Below are positions 8,710-19,372 of a stretch of 64,000 nucleotides of DNA, in pieces. The stretch covers positions 1 through 64,000 of the forward strand of contig NZ_BNBV01000031.1 in the NCBI RefSeq assembly GCF_014656135.1, written 5' to 3'. The translations under genes and the position numbers were made by a program. The notes below the pieces were generated by a model that made no database searches, was not told the origin of the DNA, and saw only the letters and a program-made list of their open reading frames with translations. This stretch comes from Streptomyces thermodiastaticus. Lineage in GTDB: Bacteria > Actinomycetota > Actinomycetes > Streptomycetales > Streptomycetaceae. Each line of letters opens with the position of its first letter. Within the stretch, counting starts at the first letter, position 1.

Positions 8710-9732
8710 CTAGACCGTCCCCAGCTTCACGATCGACAGCAGGGCGATCAGCTGGATCGCCGACGCGCCGAGCGCCTTCGGCCAGGGCAGGTCGTGGGAG
8801 CGGCTGACCATGAGGGTGAGCAGGGCACCGCAGGCGACCCAGGTGATCCACCCGAGCAGCTGGACGAAGCTCGCGTCGCCGCCGAAGAACATCGCGACCA
8901 GCAGACGGGGTGCGTCCGTCAGCGACATGATCAGCATGGACAGGCCGACCGTGGGCTGCCAGGCGCCGTCGCCGCCCAGCTGGCGGGCCAGGGTGTGGGT
9001 GACCACGCCCAGGACGAACGAGCTGATCACCATGGCCACGGCCGTGATGGCGACGATCGGTATCGCGTTGGACAGGGTGGCGTTGATCGCGTCCTTGCGG
9101 GCGCCGTCGAAGCCGAAGACGGCGAGCAGGCCGTACAGGAAGGTCACGATGAGGGCGGGGCCCCACATCGTGTAGTCCCGCATCTGCAGGAAGGTCCGGT
9201 TGGGGGACACGATGATCCCCTTCAGCAGGTCCTTCCAGGCCAGGCGCGGGCCTACCGGGCCCGCCGGGGCGGTGCCGGCGCGGTAGGTCTCGCCATCTCC
9301 GTACGGGGCCTCGCCGAGCGCGAAGGCCTGGGTGTGACCGGGGTTGTCGGCCATGTACCGGTCGGGTGCCGGTCCGGTCGTTCCGGGGCCGGGTACGCCG
9401 GGGTTGGCCACGGTGGGGCCCGTCGCACCGGGTCCGGGCATGCCGGGGCCGGGCACGCCGGCCGGGCCGCCGTCGCCGAAGTACTCCGGCTCGCCCTCGC
9501 CCCCGTAGCCGCCGTGCGGGCCGGGGGCGGCCTGCTGGACCGGGGGCCACTGGGAGGCGCCGGTGCCGGACCGGCCGCCGTACGGCGGTTGCTGCTGCGG
9601 GTAGGGCTGCGGCGCAGACGGGTAGCCGTACGACGGCGTCCGGGGCGCCTGCTGCCCGTACGGGGGTTGTTGGGGGCGCGCTTGCGGGGCGCGGGCGTCC
9701 CGGCCGCCGCGTCCGATCCTGAATCCAGCCAC
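8710..9732 (-). CDS. Yip1-domain membrane protein with Pro/Gly/Tyr-rich N-terminus
   Basis: 340 aa. The first 165 residues are low-complexity Pro/Gly/Gln/Tyr-rich (YGQQAP, YPQQQPPYGG, repeats of the GPGxxGP type) and probably disordered in the cytoplasm. The rest (from LAWKDLLKGIIVSPNRTF) is a Yip1-type domain with about five membrane segments. The GTG at 9732 has a TACGTT box 7 nt upstream and no Shine-Dalgarno. Function of bacterial Yip1 proteins is unknown. Confidence 0.8.
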   Translation of the reverse strand: MAGFRIGRGGRDARAPQARPQQPPYGQQAPRTPSYGYPSAPQPYPQQQPPYGGRSGTGASQWPPVQQAAPGPHGGYGGEGEPEYFGDGGPAGVPGPGMPGPGATGPTVANPGVPGPGTTGPAPDRYMADNPGHTQAFALGEAPYGDGETYRAGTAPAGPVGPRLAWKDLLKGIIVSPNRTFLQMRDYTMWGPALIVTFLYGLLAVFGFDGARKDAINATLSNAIPIVAITAVAMVISSFVLGVVTHTLARQLGGDGAWQPTVGLSMLIMSLTDAPRLLVAMFFGGDASFVQLLGWITWVACGALLTLMVSRSHDLPWPKALGASAIQLIALLSIVKLGTV

Positions 9733-9739
9733 GTCGTCG

Positions 9740-9745
9740 AACGTA
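9740..9745 (-). promoter_or_regulatory. -10 box, leaderless promoter of Yip1 gene
   Basis: TACGTT on the minus strand, 7 nt before the GTG at 9732. Confidence 0.45.
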
Positions 9746-10009
9746 CCCGGTCCGGCGGGTCGTTGTGCCGGGGCCCCGGGTCAGGGGGCCGCTTTTGCGG
9801 CCGAGCTGTGACATCCCCTAGGGGGAAGCGTCACTGGAGTCTCCTCCGTGAGTCACAGGGTCTCCTCCGGGGGTTCCTCCGTGAGGAGGGTGGGAGGGGT
9901 CTGGGAGAGGGGTCCGGGAGAGGCGGGAGGAGGGGGCGGGTGGGCCGCCGGGGGAGCCGTACGGGGGTGTCCCCGTCCGTCCCGGGGCGGGCGGGGGCAG
10001 GATAGGTTC

Positions 10010-10351
10010 ATGAGCGTAGTGAAGATCAACGTGCTGACCGTGCCCCCGGAGCAGCGGGAGACGCTGGAGAAGCGGTTCGCCTCGCGGGCGCACGCGGTGG
10101 AGAACTCCGACGGGTTCGAGTGGTTCGAGCTGCTGCGGCCCGTCGAGGGCACCGACACCTACCTCGTCTACACGCGGTGGCGCGACGAGGAGTCGTTCCA
10201 GGCCTGGATGGAGGGGCCGATGAAGGCCGCCCATCACGGCACCGCCGGCGGCGAGGGCGGTGAGGGAGGCGAGCGGCCGAAGCCCGCGGCCACCGCCTCG
10301 ACGCTGTGGTCCTTCGAGGTGGTGCAGCAGGCGGCCCCCAAGGGCGAGTGA
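10010..10351 (+). CDS. antibiotic biosynthesis monooxygenase (ABM) domain protein
   Basis: 113-aa dimeric ferredoxin-like fold protein: VVKINVLTVPPEQRETLEKRF, then GFEWFELLRPVEGTDTYLVYTRWRDEESFQAWM, the classic ABM pattern seen in heme-degrading MhuD/IsdG-like and quinone-forming monooxygenases. An Arg-Trp-rich strand and the late aromatic strand (STLWSFEVV) are present. The region between (GGEGGEGGERPKP) is a flexible linker. Start at ATG 10010; upstream sequence is unusually G-rich. Whether it degrades heme or is a housekeeping monooxygenase cannot be said. Confidence 0.8.
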   Translation: MSVVKINVLTVPPEQRETLEKRFASRAHAVENSDGFEWFELLRPVEGTDTYLVYTRWRDEESFQAWMEGPMKAAHHGTAGGEGGEGGERPKPAATASTLWSFEVVQQAAPKGE

Positions 10352-10519
10352 GGCGTTCGCCGCGGTCCGAGGGCGTGTGAGGCGTTCCCGGTGTTCCCGG
10401 TGTTCCCCGCGAGGGGTGCCTGACCTCCCGAGGACGCTCCCGAGGGCGTGTCAGAGCCTGCGAGGGGGGATCGGGGCGCTGAGGGGCGTGATCGGTGGCC
10501 CGGGCGCCCTCATGCAGAC

Positions 10520-10560
10520 GGCGGGCGCCCCCTGTCCCGTACAGACAGGGGGCGCCCGCC
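10520..10560. terminator. bidirectional terminator hairpin
   Basis: Perfect 17-bp stem (10520-10536 with 10544-10560) and 7-nt loop, between the ABM gene and the convergent iron-sulfur reductase. Confidence 0.85.
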
Positions 10561-10582
10561 GTATCCGCTCACAAGGCCGGGG

Positions 10583-12865
10583 TCACTTCACCGGCTCCGG
10601 CTCCGGGGCGCTCTCGCCGGCGGACTCGCCCGCCGGGTCCACCGGGGCCTTGACCGACTCCAGCAGCAGCTGGGCGACGTCCACGACCTGGACGGACTCC
10701 TTGGCCTGGCCGTCGTTCTTCTTGCCGTTGACCGAGTCGGTCAGCATGACCAGGCAGAACGGGCAGGCGGTGGAGACGATGTCGGGGTTGAGGGAGAGGG
10801 CCTCGTCGACGCGCTCGTTGTTGATGCGCTTGCCGATGCGCTCCTCCATCCACATCCGGGCGCCGCCGGCGCCGCAGCAGAAGCCGCGTTCCTTGTGGCG
10901 GTGCATCTCCTCGTTCCGCAGGCCCGGGACCTTGCCGATGATCTCCCGCGGCGGGGTGTAGATCTTGTTGTGGCGGCCCAGGTAGCAGGGGTCGTGGTAG
11001 GTGATGAGGCCCTCGACCGGGGTGACGGGGATCAGCCTGCCCTCGTCGACCAGGTGCTGCAGCAGCTGGGTGTGGTGGATGACCTCGTAGTCGCCGCCGA
11101 GCTGCGGGTACTCGTTGGCGAGCGTGTTCAGGCAGTGCGGGCAGGTGGCGACGATCTTCTTCGCCGACTTCGGCTTCTTCGACTCGGGCGTGACCTTGCC
11201 CTCGTCGTCCATCTCCTCGCCGAAGGCGGTGTTCAGGGCCATGACGTTCTCCATGCCCAGCTCCTGGAACAACGGCTCGTTGCCCAGGCGGCGGGCGGAG
11301 TCGCCCGTGCACTTCTCGTCGCCGCCCATGATCGCGAACTTCACGCCCGCGATGTGCAGCAGCTCGGCGAAGGCCTTGGTGGTCTTCTTGGCGCGGTCCT
11401 CCAGGGCGCCGGCGCAGCCGACCCAGTACAGGTAGTCGACCTCGGAGAGGTCCTCGATGTCCTTGCCGACGACCGGGACCTCGAAGTCGACCTCCTTGGT
11501 CCACTCCAGGCGCTGCTTCTTGGCCAGGCCCCAGGGGTTGCCCTTCTTCTCCAGGTTCTTGAGCATCGTGCCCGCCTCGGAGGGGAAGGCGCTCTCGATC
11601 ATGACCTGGTAGCGGCGCATGTCGACGATGTGGTCGACGTGCTCGATGTCCACCGGGCACTGCTCGACGCAGGCGCCGCAGGTGGTGCAGGACCACAGCA
11701 CGTCCGGGTCGATGACGCCGTTCTCCTCGGCGGTGCCGATCAGCGGCCGCTCGGCCTCGGCGAGCGCGGCCGCCGGGACGTTCTTCAGCTGCTCCTCGGT
11801 CGCCTTCTCCTCGCCCTCCATGGTCTTGCCGCCGCCCGCGAGCAGGTAGGGCGCCTTGGCGTGGGCGTGGTCCCGCAGCGACATGATCAGCAGCTTCGGG
11901 GAGAGCGGCTTGCCGGTGTTCCAGGCGGGGCACTGCGACTGGCAGCGGCCGCACTCGGTGCAGGTGGAGAAGTCCAGCAGGCCCTTCCAGGAGAAGTGCT
12001 CGATCTGGGAGACGCCGAAGATGTCGTCCTCACCCGGGTCGGTGAAGTCGATCGGCTTGCCGCCGGAGGTCATCGGCTGCAGCGCGCCCAGGGAGGTGGA
12101 GCCGTCGGCGTTGCGCTTGAACCAGATGTTCGGGAAGGCGAGGAACCGGTGCCAGGCCACACCCATGTCGGTCTTCAGCGCGACCGTGATCATCCAGATG
12201 AAGGAGGTGGCGATCTTCAGACCGGCGAAGAAGTAGGTGAGGTTCTGCAGTGTGCCGACGCTCAGGCCCTTCAGCCACGCCACCACCGGGTACGAGATGA
12301 AGAACGACGCCTCGTAGCCGTCCACGTGGTGCTGGGCGCCCTCCAGGGCGTGCAGCACGAAGATGCAGACGCCGACGATGAAGATGACGGCCTCGACGAA
12401 ATACGCCTGGCCGAAGTTGGAGCCGGCGAAGCGGGACTTGCGTTCCGGGCTGCGCGGGTGGCTGAGCTGGCGGATGACGATCAGGGCGATGATGCCGAGC
12501 GTCGTCATCGTGCCGATGAACTCGACGAAGACGTTGTACGGCGTCCAGTCGCCGATGACCGGCAGGATCCAGTCGGCCTTGAACAGCTGGCCGAAGGCGT
12601 TGACGATCGTCAGCAGCAGCGAGAAGAAGCCCACCGCCACGAACCAGTGCGCCACGCCGACGACGCCCCAGCGGTTCATCCGGGTGTGGCCGAGGAATTC
12701 CCTGACCACGGTGACCGTGCGCTGGCCGGGATGGTCGGTCCGCGTCCCGGCGGGTACGGGCTGGCCGAGCCGCATGTAGCGGTAGATCTGCAGGAGGGCG
12801 CGGCCGAACAGTGCCACGCCGACCACGATCAGGACCAGCGACACGATGATCGCGGCGAGTTGCAT
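10583..12865 (-). CDS. membrane iron-sulfur reductase, EtfD-like
   Basis: 760-aa inner-membrane electron-transfer protein. Order: about six N-terminal TM segments (first MQLAAIIVSLVLIVVGVAL), a two-cluster ferredoxin region (CTECGRCQSQCP and CTTCGACVEQCP, two [4Fe-4S]), then two CCG domains (CPHCLNTLANEYPQLGG with YHDPCYLGR; GFCCGAGGARMWMEE with STACPFC). This is the layout of mycobacterial EtfD (Rv0338c), which passes electrons from ETF and acyl-CoA dehydrogenases to menaquinone; HdrD-type reductases are the wider family. ATG 12865 has AGGAG upstream. A palindrome sits in the promoter. Acidic Pro/Glu-rich C-terminus. Confidence 0.88.
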   Translation of the reverse strand: MQLAAIIVSLVLIVVGVALFGRALLQIYRYMRLGQPVPAGTRTDHPGQRTVTVVREFLGHTRMNRWGVVGVAHWFVAVGFFSLLLTIVNAFGQLFKADWILPVIGDWTPYNVFVEFIGTMTTLGIIALIVIRQLSHPRSPERKSRFAGSNFGQAYFVEAVIFIVGVCIFVLHALEGAQHHVDGYEASFFISYPVVAWLKGLSVGTLQNLTYFFAGLKIATSFIWMITVALKTDMGVAWHRFLAFPNIWFKRNADGSTSLGALQPMTSGGKPIDFTDPGEDDIFGVSQIEHFSWKGLLDFSTCTECGRCQSQCPAWNTGKPLSPKLLIMSLRDHAHAKAPYLLAGGGKTMEGEEKATEEQLKNVPAAALAEAERPLIGTAEENGVIDPDVLWSCTTCGACVEQCPVDIEHVDHIVDMRRYQVMIESAFPSEAGTMLKNLEKKGNPWGLAKKQRLEWTKEVDFEVPVVGKDIEDLSEVDYLYWVGCAGALEDRAKKTTKAFAELLHIAGVKFAIMGGDEKCTGDSARRLGNEPLFQELGMENVMALNTAFGEEMDDEGKVTPESKKPKSAKKIVATCPHCLNTLANEYPQLGGDYEVIHHTQLLQHLVDEGRLIPVTPVEGLITYHDPCYLGRHNKIYTPPREIIGKVPGLRNEEMHRHKERGFCCGAGGARMWMEERIGKRINNERVDEALSLNPDIVSTACPFCLVMLTDSVNGKKNDGQAKESVQVVDVAQLLLESVKAPVDPAGESAGESAPEPEPVK

Positions 12866-12890
12866 TGGGGCTCCTGTGAGGCGGCCTCGG

Positions 12891-12910
12891 AAATTACTAA
12901 GCGGTAACTT
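12891..12910 (-). promoter_or_regulatory. palindromic operator upstream of the EtfD-like gene
   Basis: Near-palindrome AAATTAC - TAAGCG - GTAACTT, 25 nt upstream of the ATG, AT-rich in a GC-rich setting. The shape suits a TetR-family dimer, as in fatty-acid oxidation regulons; the regulator is not in the window. Confidence 0.5.
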
Positions 12911-13139
12911 ATGCAGTCCGTTCGAGACTACCCCCATCCTCCGTCGCAATGCAGCCGCGCGCGGGGTGATCTGGGTCGCTGAAAGGTGACCGAGCGGGGC
13001 GGTGGGGTGGCCCCGATTCTTTCTGGCCTGCGGGGACGGTGCGCACGCGGGCTCGGGCGTGCGGCCCGGGCAGGGTTCCGGCTTTCCGTATCGTCGTCTT
13101 CCGATCGTGTTATTCACACTCGATAGCCCGATATGCACC

Positions 13140-13145
13140 TAATTT
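13140..13145 (+). promoter_or_regulatory. -10 box, leaderless promoter
   Basis: TAATTT followed by 7 nt and GTG 13153, in an AT-rich patch. Confidence 0.45.
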
Positions 13146-13152
13146 AAGAACC

Positions 13153-14583
13153 GTGCTCTACGGGATCGCCACCGCCATCACCGCCCTGCTCCTGGCCGCC
13201 GTGCTCTCGGCGCTGCTCCGGGTGCCGGCGCTGCGCCTCGGGCTGGTCCACCGGCGGCGGGCGCGGCCGGTGCCGCTGCTCGGCGGCGTGGCCGTGGTCG
13301 CCAGCACCTGCCTGGTCGCGGCCGCGGGCGGCTGGACGGGGGCCGCGCCGCTCGGGGACGGCGCGGCCCGGCTGCTGGCGGCAGGCGCCGGGGTCGGCGC
13401 CCTGGGGCTCGTGGCGGACGTGTGGCGGCTGAAGACACAGTTCCTGCTGCTCGGTGCGGCGGTCGCCGCCGCCTTCGTGGTGCCCTGGGGCGAGCTGGGC
13501 GTGCCCGCGGGGATCGCCGCGGTGCTGTGGACGGCCGCCGTGGCCGTGGCCTTCCACGGGCTGGACCACGCCGACGGACTGGCGGGCACGGTCGGGGTGC
13601 TCACCGCGTTCGGCGTGGGCGCGTGCGCGGCGGCGGAGGTGATGGACGACCTCGCGGTGCTGCTGAGCGTGCTGGCCGCCGCGCTGACCGGCTTCCTCAT
13701 GCACAACTGGCATCCGGCCCGGATCGCCTTCGGCGCGTGCGGGTCCCTGTTCACCGGTTTCCTGCCGGCCTGTGCGGCCGTGCTGGTCCGCGCCGGGTAC
13801 GACGCCGGGACCAGCGGTGCCGTCCTGTTCCCGCTCACCGCCGTCGTGACCGCCGACGCGGTCCTGGTCGTGGTCTCCCGGCGGCTGGCCGGGCGTCCGG
13901 TGGTGCGGCACGGCCCCGACCATGTGGCGCACCGGCTGCGCCGGCTGGGGCTGACCACGCCGGGGGCCGTGGTGCTGGTGGGCGCCGCCGCGTTCGGCTC
14001 GGTCCTGGTCGGCGTCCTGGTGCACGTCGGCTGGCTGGCGCCGGTGCGCGCGCTGTGGGTGGCGGGTGCGCTGCTGCTGGCGGTGCTCGGACTGCTGTGC
14101 GTGCGGGTGTACGTGCCGCGGCGCCCCGGCGGCCCGCCCACCACGGGGGCGCGGACGGCCGGCGCCGGGGTGCACACCACCCGGACGGGGACGGCGCGGA
14201 CGGCGGCCCACCGCGCGGGAGCGGGGCGCCTGGAGGCGCCCCGGAGGCCAGGCGGGCGCGTGCCGGGCGCGGACGACGCGGGCGGGCGCCATCCGCGCGC
14301 CGCGGGCGCCGGTGTGCGCCGGCTGTTCGCGTCGGCCCTGAGCGTCCCGCGCCGCCAGGCCGGGGCGCGCACCCCGGCGGAGCGCTTGCGCGAGGCCACG
14401 CGCGCCCCGCACGGCACCGCGTTCGGCCTGCGCGCTCCGGGGGCGCCGCGGGGGCCGCGGCCCTCGTCCCTGACCGGGCTGCCGGTCGCGGCTGCGGGGC
14501 CGGAGCCGGCCGGGGCGGAGCCGGGGACGCGGGCCCGCCGCCCCCGGGATCCGGACCCCTTCGACCTGCTGTCGTCCCTGTGA
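13153..14583 (+). CDS. MraY/WecA-like membrane glycosyl-phosphate transferase
   Basis: About 476 aa. The first 325 residues form around ten TM helices with the polyprenyl-phosphate GlcNAc-1-phosphate transferase pattern: RRRARPVPLLGGVAVV, then AFHGLDHADGLAGTVGVL (the NxxDGxDGLA region, here LDHADGLAG), LMHNWHPARIAFGACGSLFTGF (the PA(R)xFMGDxGS region, with the usual Asp replaced by Ala-Cys) and HxxH-like VVRHGPDHVAHRLRR. The changed catalytic Asp residues make activity doubtful. The C-terminal 150 residues are Arg/Ala/Gly/Pro-rich and disordered. The GTG start lacks a ribosome binding site. Confidence 0.75.
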   Translation: MLYGIATAITALLLAAVLSALLRVPALRLGLVHRRRARPVPLLGGVAVVASTCLVAAAGGWTGAAPLGDGAARLLAAGAGVGALGLVADVWRLKTQFLLLGAAVAAAFVVPWGELGVPAGIAAVLWTAAVAVAFHGLDHADGLAGTVGVLTAFGVGACAAAEVMDDLAVLLSVLAAALTGFLMHNWHPARIAFGACGSLFTGFLPACAAVLVRAGYDAGTSGAVLFPLTAVVTADAVLVVVSRRLAGRPVVRHGPDHVAHRLRRLGLTTPGAVVLVGAAAFGSVLVGVLVHVGWLAPVRALWVAGALLLAVLGLLCVRVYVPRRPGGPPTTGARTAGAGVHTTRTGTARTAAHRAGAGRLEAPRRPGGRVPGADDAGGRHPRAAGAGVRRLFASALSVPRRQAGARTPAERLREATRAPHGTAFGLRAPGAPRGPRPSSLTGLPVAAAGPEPAGAEPGTRARRPRDPDPFDLLSSL

Positions 14584-14640
14584 CTGTCGTCCCTGTGACG
14601 GGTGCCGTCCGGCGACAACGGCAGCCGGCAGGCGGTGAGA

Positions 14641-14718
14641 TGCCGTACGGCTCGGGAACTGGTGGGGTGCCCTACGGCCACGGGAACTGGTGGGGTGCCG
14701 TACGGCCACGGGAACTTT
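14641..14718. repeat. three tandem copies of a 28-bp unit
   Basis: Copies at 14641-14667, 14668-14695 and 14696-14718 of a unit containing TACGGCCACGGGAACTGG. The third is truncated. Located just upstream of the dnaK promoter; may be a remnant of a slipped duplication. Confidence 0.8.
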
Positions 14719-14790
14719 CAGAACTTTTCCTCCGCTGGTCCCCGGGTCTGCGCAGCTCAGCGCGGTGTTGCGGGCGGGCGTTCGATAAGA

Positions 14791-14811
14791 GTTGAGTCAG
14801 AGAGGCTCAAG
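14791..14811. promoter_or_regulatory. HAIR-like HspR operator 1 of dnaK operon
   Basis: GTTGAGT - 7 nt - GCTCAAG, one substitution in each arm from the HAIR consensus CTTGAGT-N7-ACTCAAG. Confidence 0.8.
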
Positions 14812-14815
14812 TCTG

Positions 14816-14844
14816 TTGACCCAGCCCGCGGTGTCGGGCACACT
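14816..14844 (+). promoter_or_regulatory. dnaK promoter
   Basis: TTGACC at 14816-14821 and CACACT at 14839-14844 with 17-nt spacing, between the two HAIR sites; the second HAIR begins inside the -10. Confidence 0.6.
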
Positions 14845-14863
14845 TGAGTCCGTTCCACTCAAG
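14843..14863. promoter_or_regulatory. HAIR HspR operator 2 of dnaK operon
   Basis: Perfect CTTGAGT - 7 nt - ACTCAAG, 20 nt upstream of the dnaK ATG. HspR bound here represses the operon until heat shock; DnaK acts as its co-repressor. Confidence 0.95.
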
Positions 14864-14882
14864 TCAGCTGGAGGAAATCACC

Positions 14883-16726
<1,844 letters not shown>

Positions 16727-16730
<4 letters not shown>

Positions 16731-17422
16731 CGGAGGAGACCCCGGGCTTCGACGAGCAGCAGCCGCAGCAGCCCGACGTCCCCTCCGGCGCCGCCTCCGA
16801 CGACGCCGAGCCGCAGGCCGCCCCCTCGCAGGACAAGGGGGCGGCCCCGGCCGGGGACGCGGCTGACACGGCCGGTCTGACCGCCGAGCTGGACCAGGCG
16901 CGCGCGGCGCTCGCCGAGCGCACCGCGGACCTGCAGCGGCTGCAGGCCGAGTACCAGAACTACCGCCGCCGGGTCGAGCGCGACCGGGTCGCGGTCAAGG
17001 AGCTCGCCGTGGCGAACCTCCTGACCGAGCTCCTGCCCGTGCTCGACGACATCGGGCGTGCGCGCGAACACGGCGAACTGGTGGGCGGTTTCAAGTCCGT
17101 CGCCGAGTCGCTGGAGAGCGTCGCCGCCAAGATGGGGCTGCAGCAGTTCGGCAAGGAGGGCGAGCCCTTCGACCCGACGATCCACGAGGCGCTGATGCAC
17201 TCGTACGCGCCGGACGTCACCGAGACGACGTGCGTGGCGATTCTGCAGCCGGGGTACCGCTACGGCGAACGCACCATCCGCCCCGCGCGGGTGGCGGTGG
17301 CCGAGCCCCAGCCGGGCGCCCAGACGGTCAAGCCCGCCGAGGAGTCCGGCAAGGACCAGACGGCCGAGCAGGACAAGGGCGAGGGCAAGGACAAGGACAA
17401 CGGTGGCCCCGAGGAGGGCTGA
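16727..17422 (+). CDS. grpE: nucleotide exchange factor GrpE
   Basis: 231-aa DnaK nucleotide exchange factor. A disordered acidic N-terminus (Gln/Pro/Asp-rich, about 50 residues) precedes the long helix (AELDQARAALAERTADLQRL, QNYRRRVERDR) and the beta-domain (GEPFDPTIHEALMHSYAPDV, ILQPGYRYGERTIRPARVAVAE). C-terminal Lys/Glu/Asp-rich tail. GTG start overlaps the dnaK stop by 4 nt (GTGA), consistent with coupled translation. Confidence 0.98.
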
Positions 17423-17461
17423 CGCGATAACCGACGACGCTGGGAAGGAGGGACGTCGGGG

Positions 17462-18616
17462 ATGAGCACCAAGGACTTCATCGAGAAGGACTACTACAAG
17501 GTCCTCGGCGTCCCCAAGGACGCCACCGAGGCCGAGATCAAGAAGGCGTACCGGAAGCTCGCCCGCGAGTACCACCCGGACGCCAACAAGGGCAACGCCA
17601 GAGCCGAGGAGCGCTTCAAGGAGATCTCCGAGGCGGCCGACGTGCTCGGCGACCCCAAGAAGCGCAAGGAGTACGACGAGGCCCGCGCCCTGTTCGGCAA
17701 CGGCGGCTTCCGCCCCGGGCCGGGTGCCGGCGGCTCGTTCAACTTCGACCTGAGCGACCTGTTCTCGGGCGGGCAGGGCGGTTTCGCCGGCGGGCTCGGT
17801 GACGTCTTCGGGGGCCTGTTCAACCGAGGGGGCGCCGGCACGCGCACCCAGCCCCGGCGCGGCCAGGACGTGGAGTCCGAGGTCACGCTCAGCTTCACGG
17901 AGGCCATCGAAGGGGCCACCGTCCCGCTGCGGATGTCCTCGCAGGCGCCGTGCAAGGCCTGCTCCGGCACCGGCGACCGGAACGGCACGCCGCGGGTGTG
18001 CCCGACCTGCGTCGGCACCGGGCAGGTCACTCGCGGCTCCGGCGGCGGTTTCTCGCTGACCGACCCGTGCCCGGACTGCAAGGGCCGCGGGCTGATCGCG
18101 GAAAACCCGTGCGAGGTCTGCAAGGGCTCCGGACGTGCCAAGTCCTCCCGGACGATGCAGGTGCGCATCCCTGCCGGGGTGCGCGACGGACAGCGCATCC
18201 GGCTGCGGGGCAAGGGCGCGCCGGGCGAGCGGGGCGGACCGGCGGGCGACCTGTACGTGGTCGTGCACGTCGGCGAGCACCCGGTCTTCGGCCGCAAGGG
18301 CGACAACCTCACCGTCACGGTGCCGGTCACCTTCGCGGAGGCCGCGCTCGGCGGGGAGGTTCGGGTGCCCACGCTCGGCGGCCCGCCGGTGACGCTGAAA
18401 CTTCCCCCCGGTACGCCGAACGGTCGTACCATGCGCGCTCGGGGCAAGGGCGCGGTCCGCAAGGACGGCACCCGCGGTGATCTGCTGATCACCGTCGAGG
18501 TGAGTGTCCCCAAGGACCTGTCGGGGAAGGCTCGTGACGCGCTGGAGGCGTATCGCGAGGCGACCGCGGGCGAGGACCCGCGGGCGGAGCTGTTCAAGGC
18601 CGCGAAGGGAGCATGA
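17462..18616 (+). CDS. dnaJ: co-chaperone DnaJ
   Basis: 384-aa DnaK co-chaperone. J domain with YHPDAN (HPD near residue 40), G/F-rich linker with FSGGQGGFAGG, then all four zinc repeats (CKACSGTG, CPTCVGTG, CPDCKGRG, CEVCKGSG) and the C-terminal substrate-binding domain. The ATG follows GGAAGGAGG. Its stop overlaps the hspR start (ATGA). Confidence 0.98.
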   Translation: MSTKDFIEKDYYKVLGVPKDATEAEIKKAYRKLAREYHPDANKGNARAEERFKEISEAADVLGDPKKRKEYDEARALFGNGGFRPGPGAGGSFNFDLSDLFSGGQGGFAGGLGDVFGGLFNRGGAGTRTQPRRGQDVESEVTLSFTEAIEGATVPLRMSSQAPCKACSGTGDRNGTPRVCPTCVGTGQVTRGSGGGFSLTDPCPDCKGRGLIAENPCEVCKGSGRAKSSRTMQVRIPAGVRDGQRIRLRGKGAPGERGGPAGDLYVVVHVGEHPVFGRKGDNLTVTVPVTFAEAALGGEVRVPTLGGPPVTLKLPPGTPNGRTMRARGKGAVRKDGTRGDLLITVEVSVPKDLSGKARDALEAYREATAGEDPRAELFKAAKGA

Positions 18617-19071
18617 GTCAGATGGACGGCCGCCGCCGCAACCCGTACGAACTGACGGAAGACACGCCGGTGTACGTCATCTCCGTGGCCGCGCAGCTGT
18701 CCGGACTGCACCCGCAGACGCTCCGTCAGTACGACCGGCTGGGCCTGGTGTCCCCCGACCGCACCGCCGGGCGGGGCCGCCGCTACTCGGCTCGCGACAT
18801 CGAGCTGCTCCGTCAGGTGCAGCAGCTGTCGCAGAACGAGGGCATCAACCTGGCCGGTATCAAGCGCATCATCGAACTGGAGAACCAGGTCTCCGCCCTG
18901 CAGGCCCGCATCGCGGAGCTGGAGGCGGCCCTGGAGGGCGCGGCGGCCGCGATGCGGCAGCGGGAGGCGGCCGTCCACGCCTCCTACCGCCGGGATCTGG
19001 TGCCGTACCAGGACGTCCAGCAGTCCAGTGCGCTGGTGGTCTGGCGTCCGAAGCGGCAGCAGAACGACTGA
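18613..19071 (+). CDS. hspR: heat-shock repressor HspR (MerR family)
   Basis: 152-aa MerR-type repressor. The N-terminal HTH (VYVISVAAQLSGLHPQTLRQ, YDRLGLVSPDRTAGRGRRYS) is followed by the dimerisation coiled coil (LAGIKRIIELENQVSALQARI). Binds HAIR inverted repeats at dnaK and clpB, both present in this window. Last gene of the operon, so it is autoregulated. Confidence 0.98.
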   Translation: MSQMDGRRRNPYELTEDTPVYVISVAAQLSGLHPQTLRQYDRLGLVSPDRTAGRGRRYSARDIELLRQVQQLSQNEGINLAGIKRIIELENQVSALQARIAELEAALEGAAAAMRQREAAVHASYRRDLVPYQDVQQSSALVVWRPKRQQND

Positions 19072-19090
19072 CGGCGTCCCCGCACGCGAC

Positions 19091-19128
19091 GGCGAGGGGT
19101 CCGGAGAGGTGTCTCCGGGCCCCTCGCC
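19091..19128 (+). terminator. terminator of the dnaK operon
   Basis: Long stem GGCGAGGGG-t-CCGGAGA / TCTCCGG-g-CCCCTCGCC with a 4-nt loop, 20 nt after the hspR stop. Confidence 0.85.
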
Positions 19129-19372
19129 GCGTTCCGGAACGTATCGCGGGGCGGCCGGCCGGACGGGCGCGGTCACGGACCGGTCGCGGGGTGAGGGTCC
19201 GGTAACGGGTGTCTGGAGGGGGTTCCGCGAGATTTCGCGAGGTCTTCACAGGGCGACGCAGCGTGGTGTTGTCATCTCGTTAAGTCATTCCGCTTGACGC
19301 CGGTGGCGACCTCCGCGTTGTCTTTTCAGACGTCTGGCCGAAAGTTGCGCCCTCGTCCGGAAGGCACCAGAA

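Noticed and set aside
9848..10009. Upstream extension of the ABM gene
   Set aside because: Gly/Arg-rich and unlike protein; the MSVVKINVL start fits the domain boundary.
10448..12907. 819-codon plus-strand ORF over the iron-sulfur reductase
   Set aside because: Repetitive Leu/Val/Asp/Gly composition, antisense to a gene with clear Fe-S motifs.
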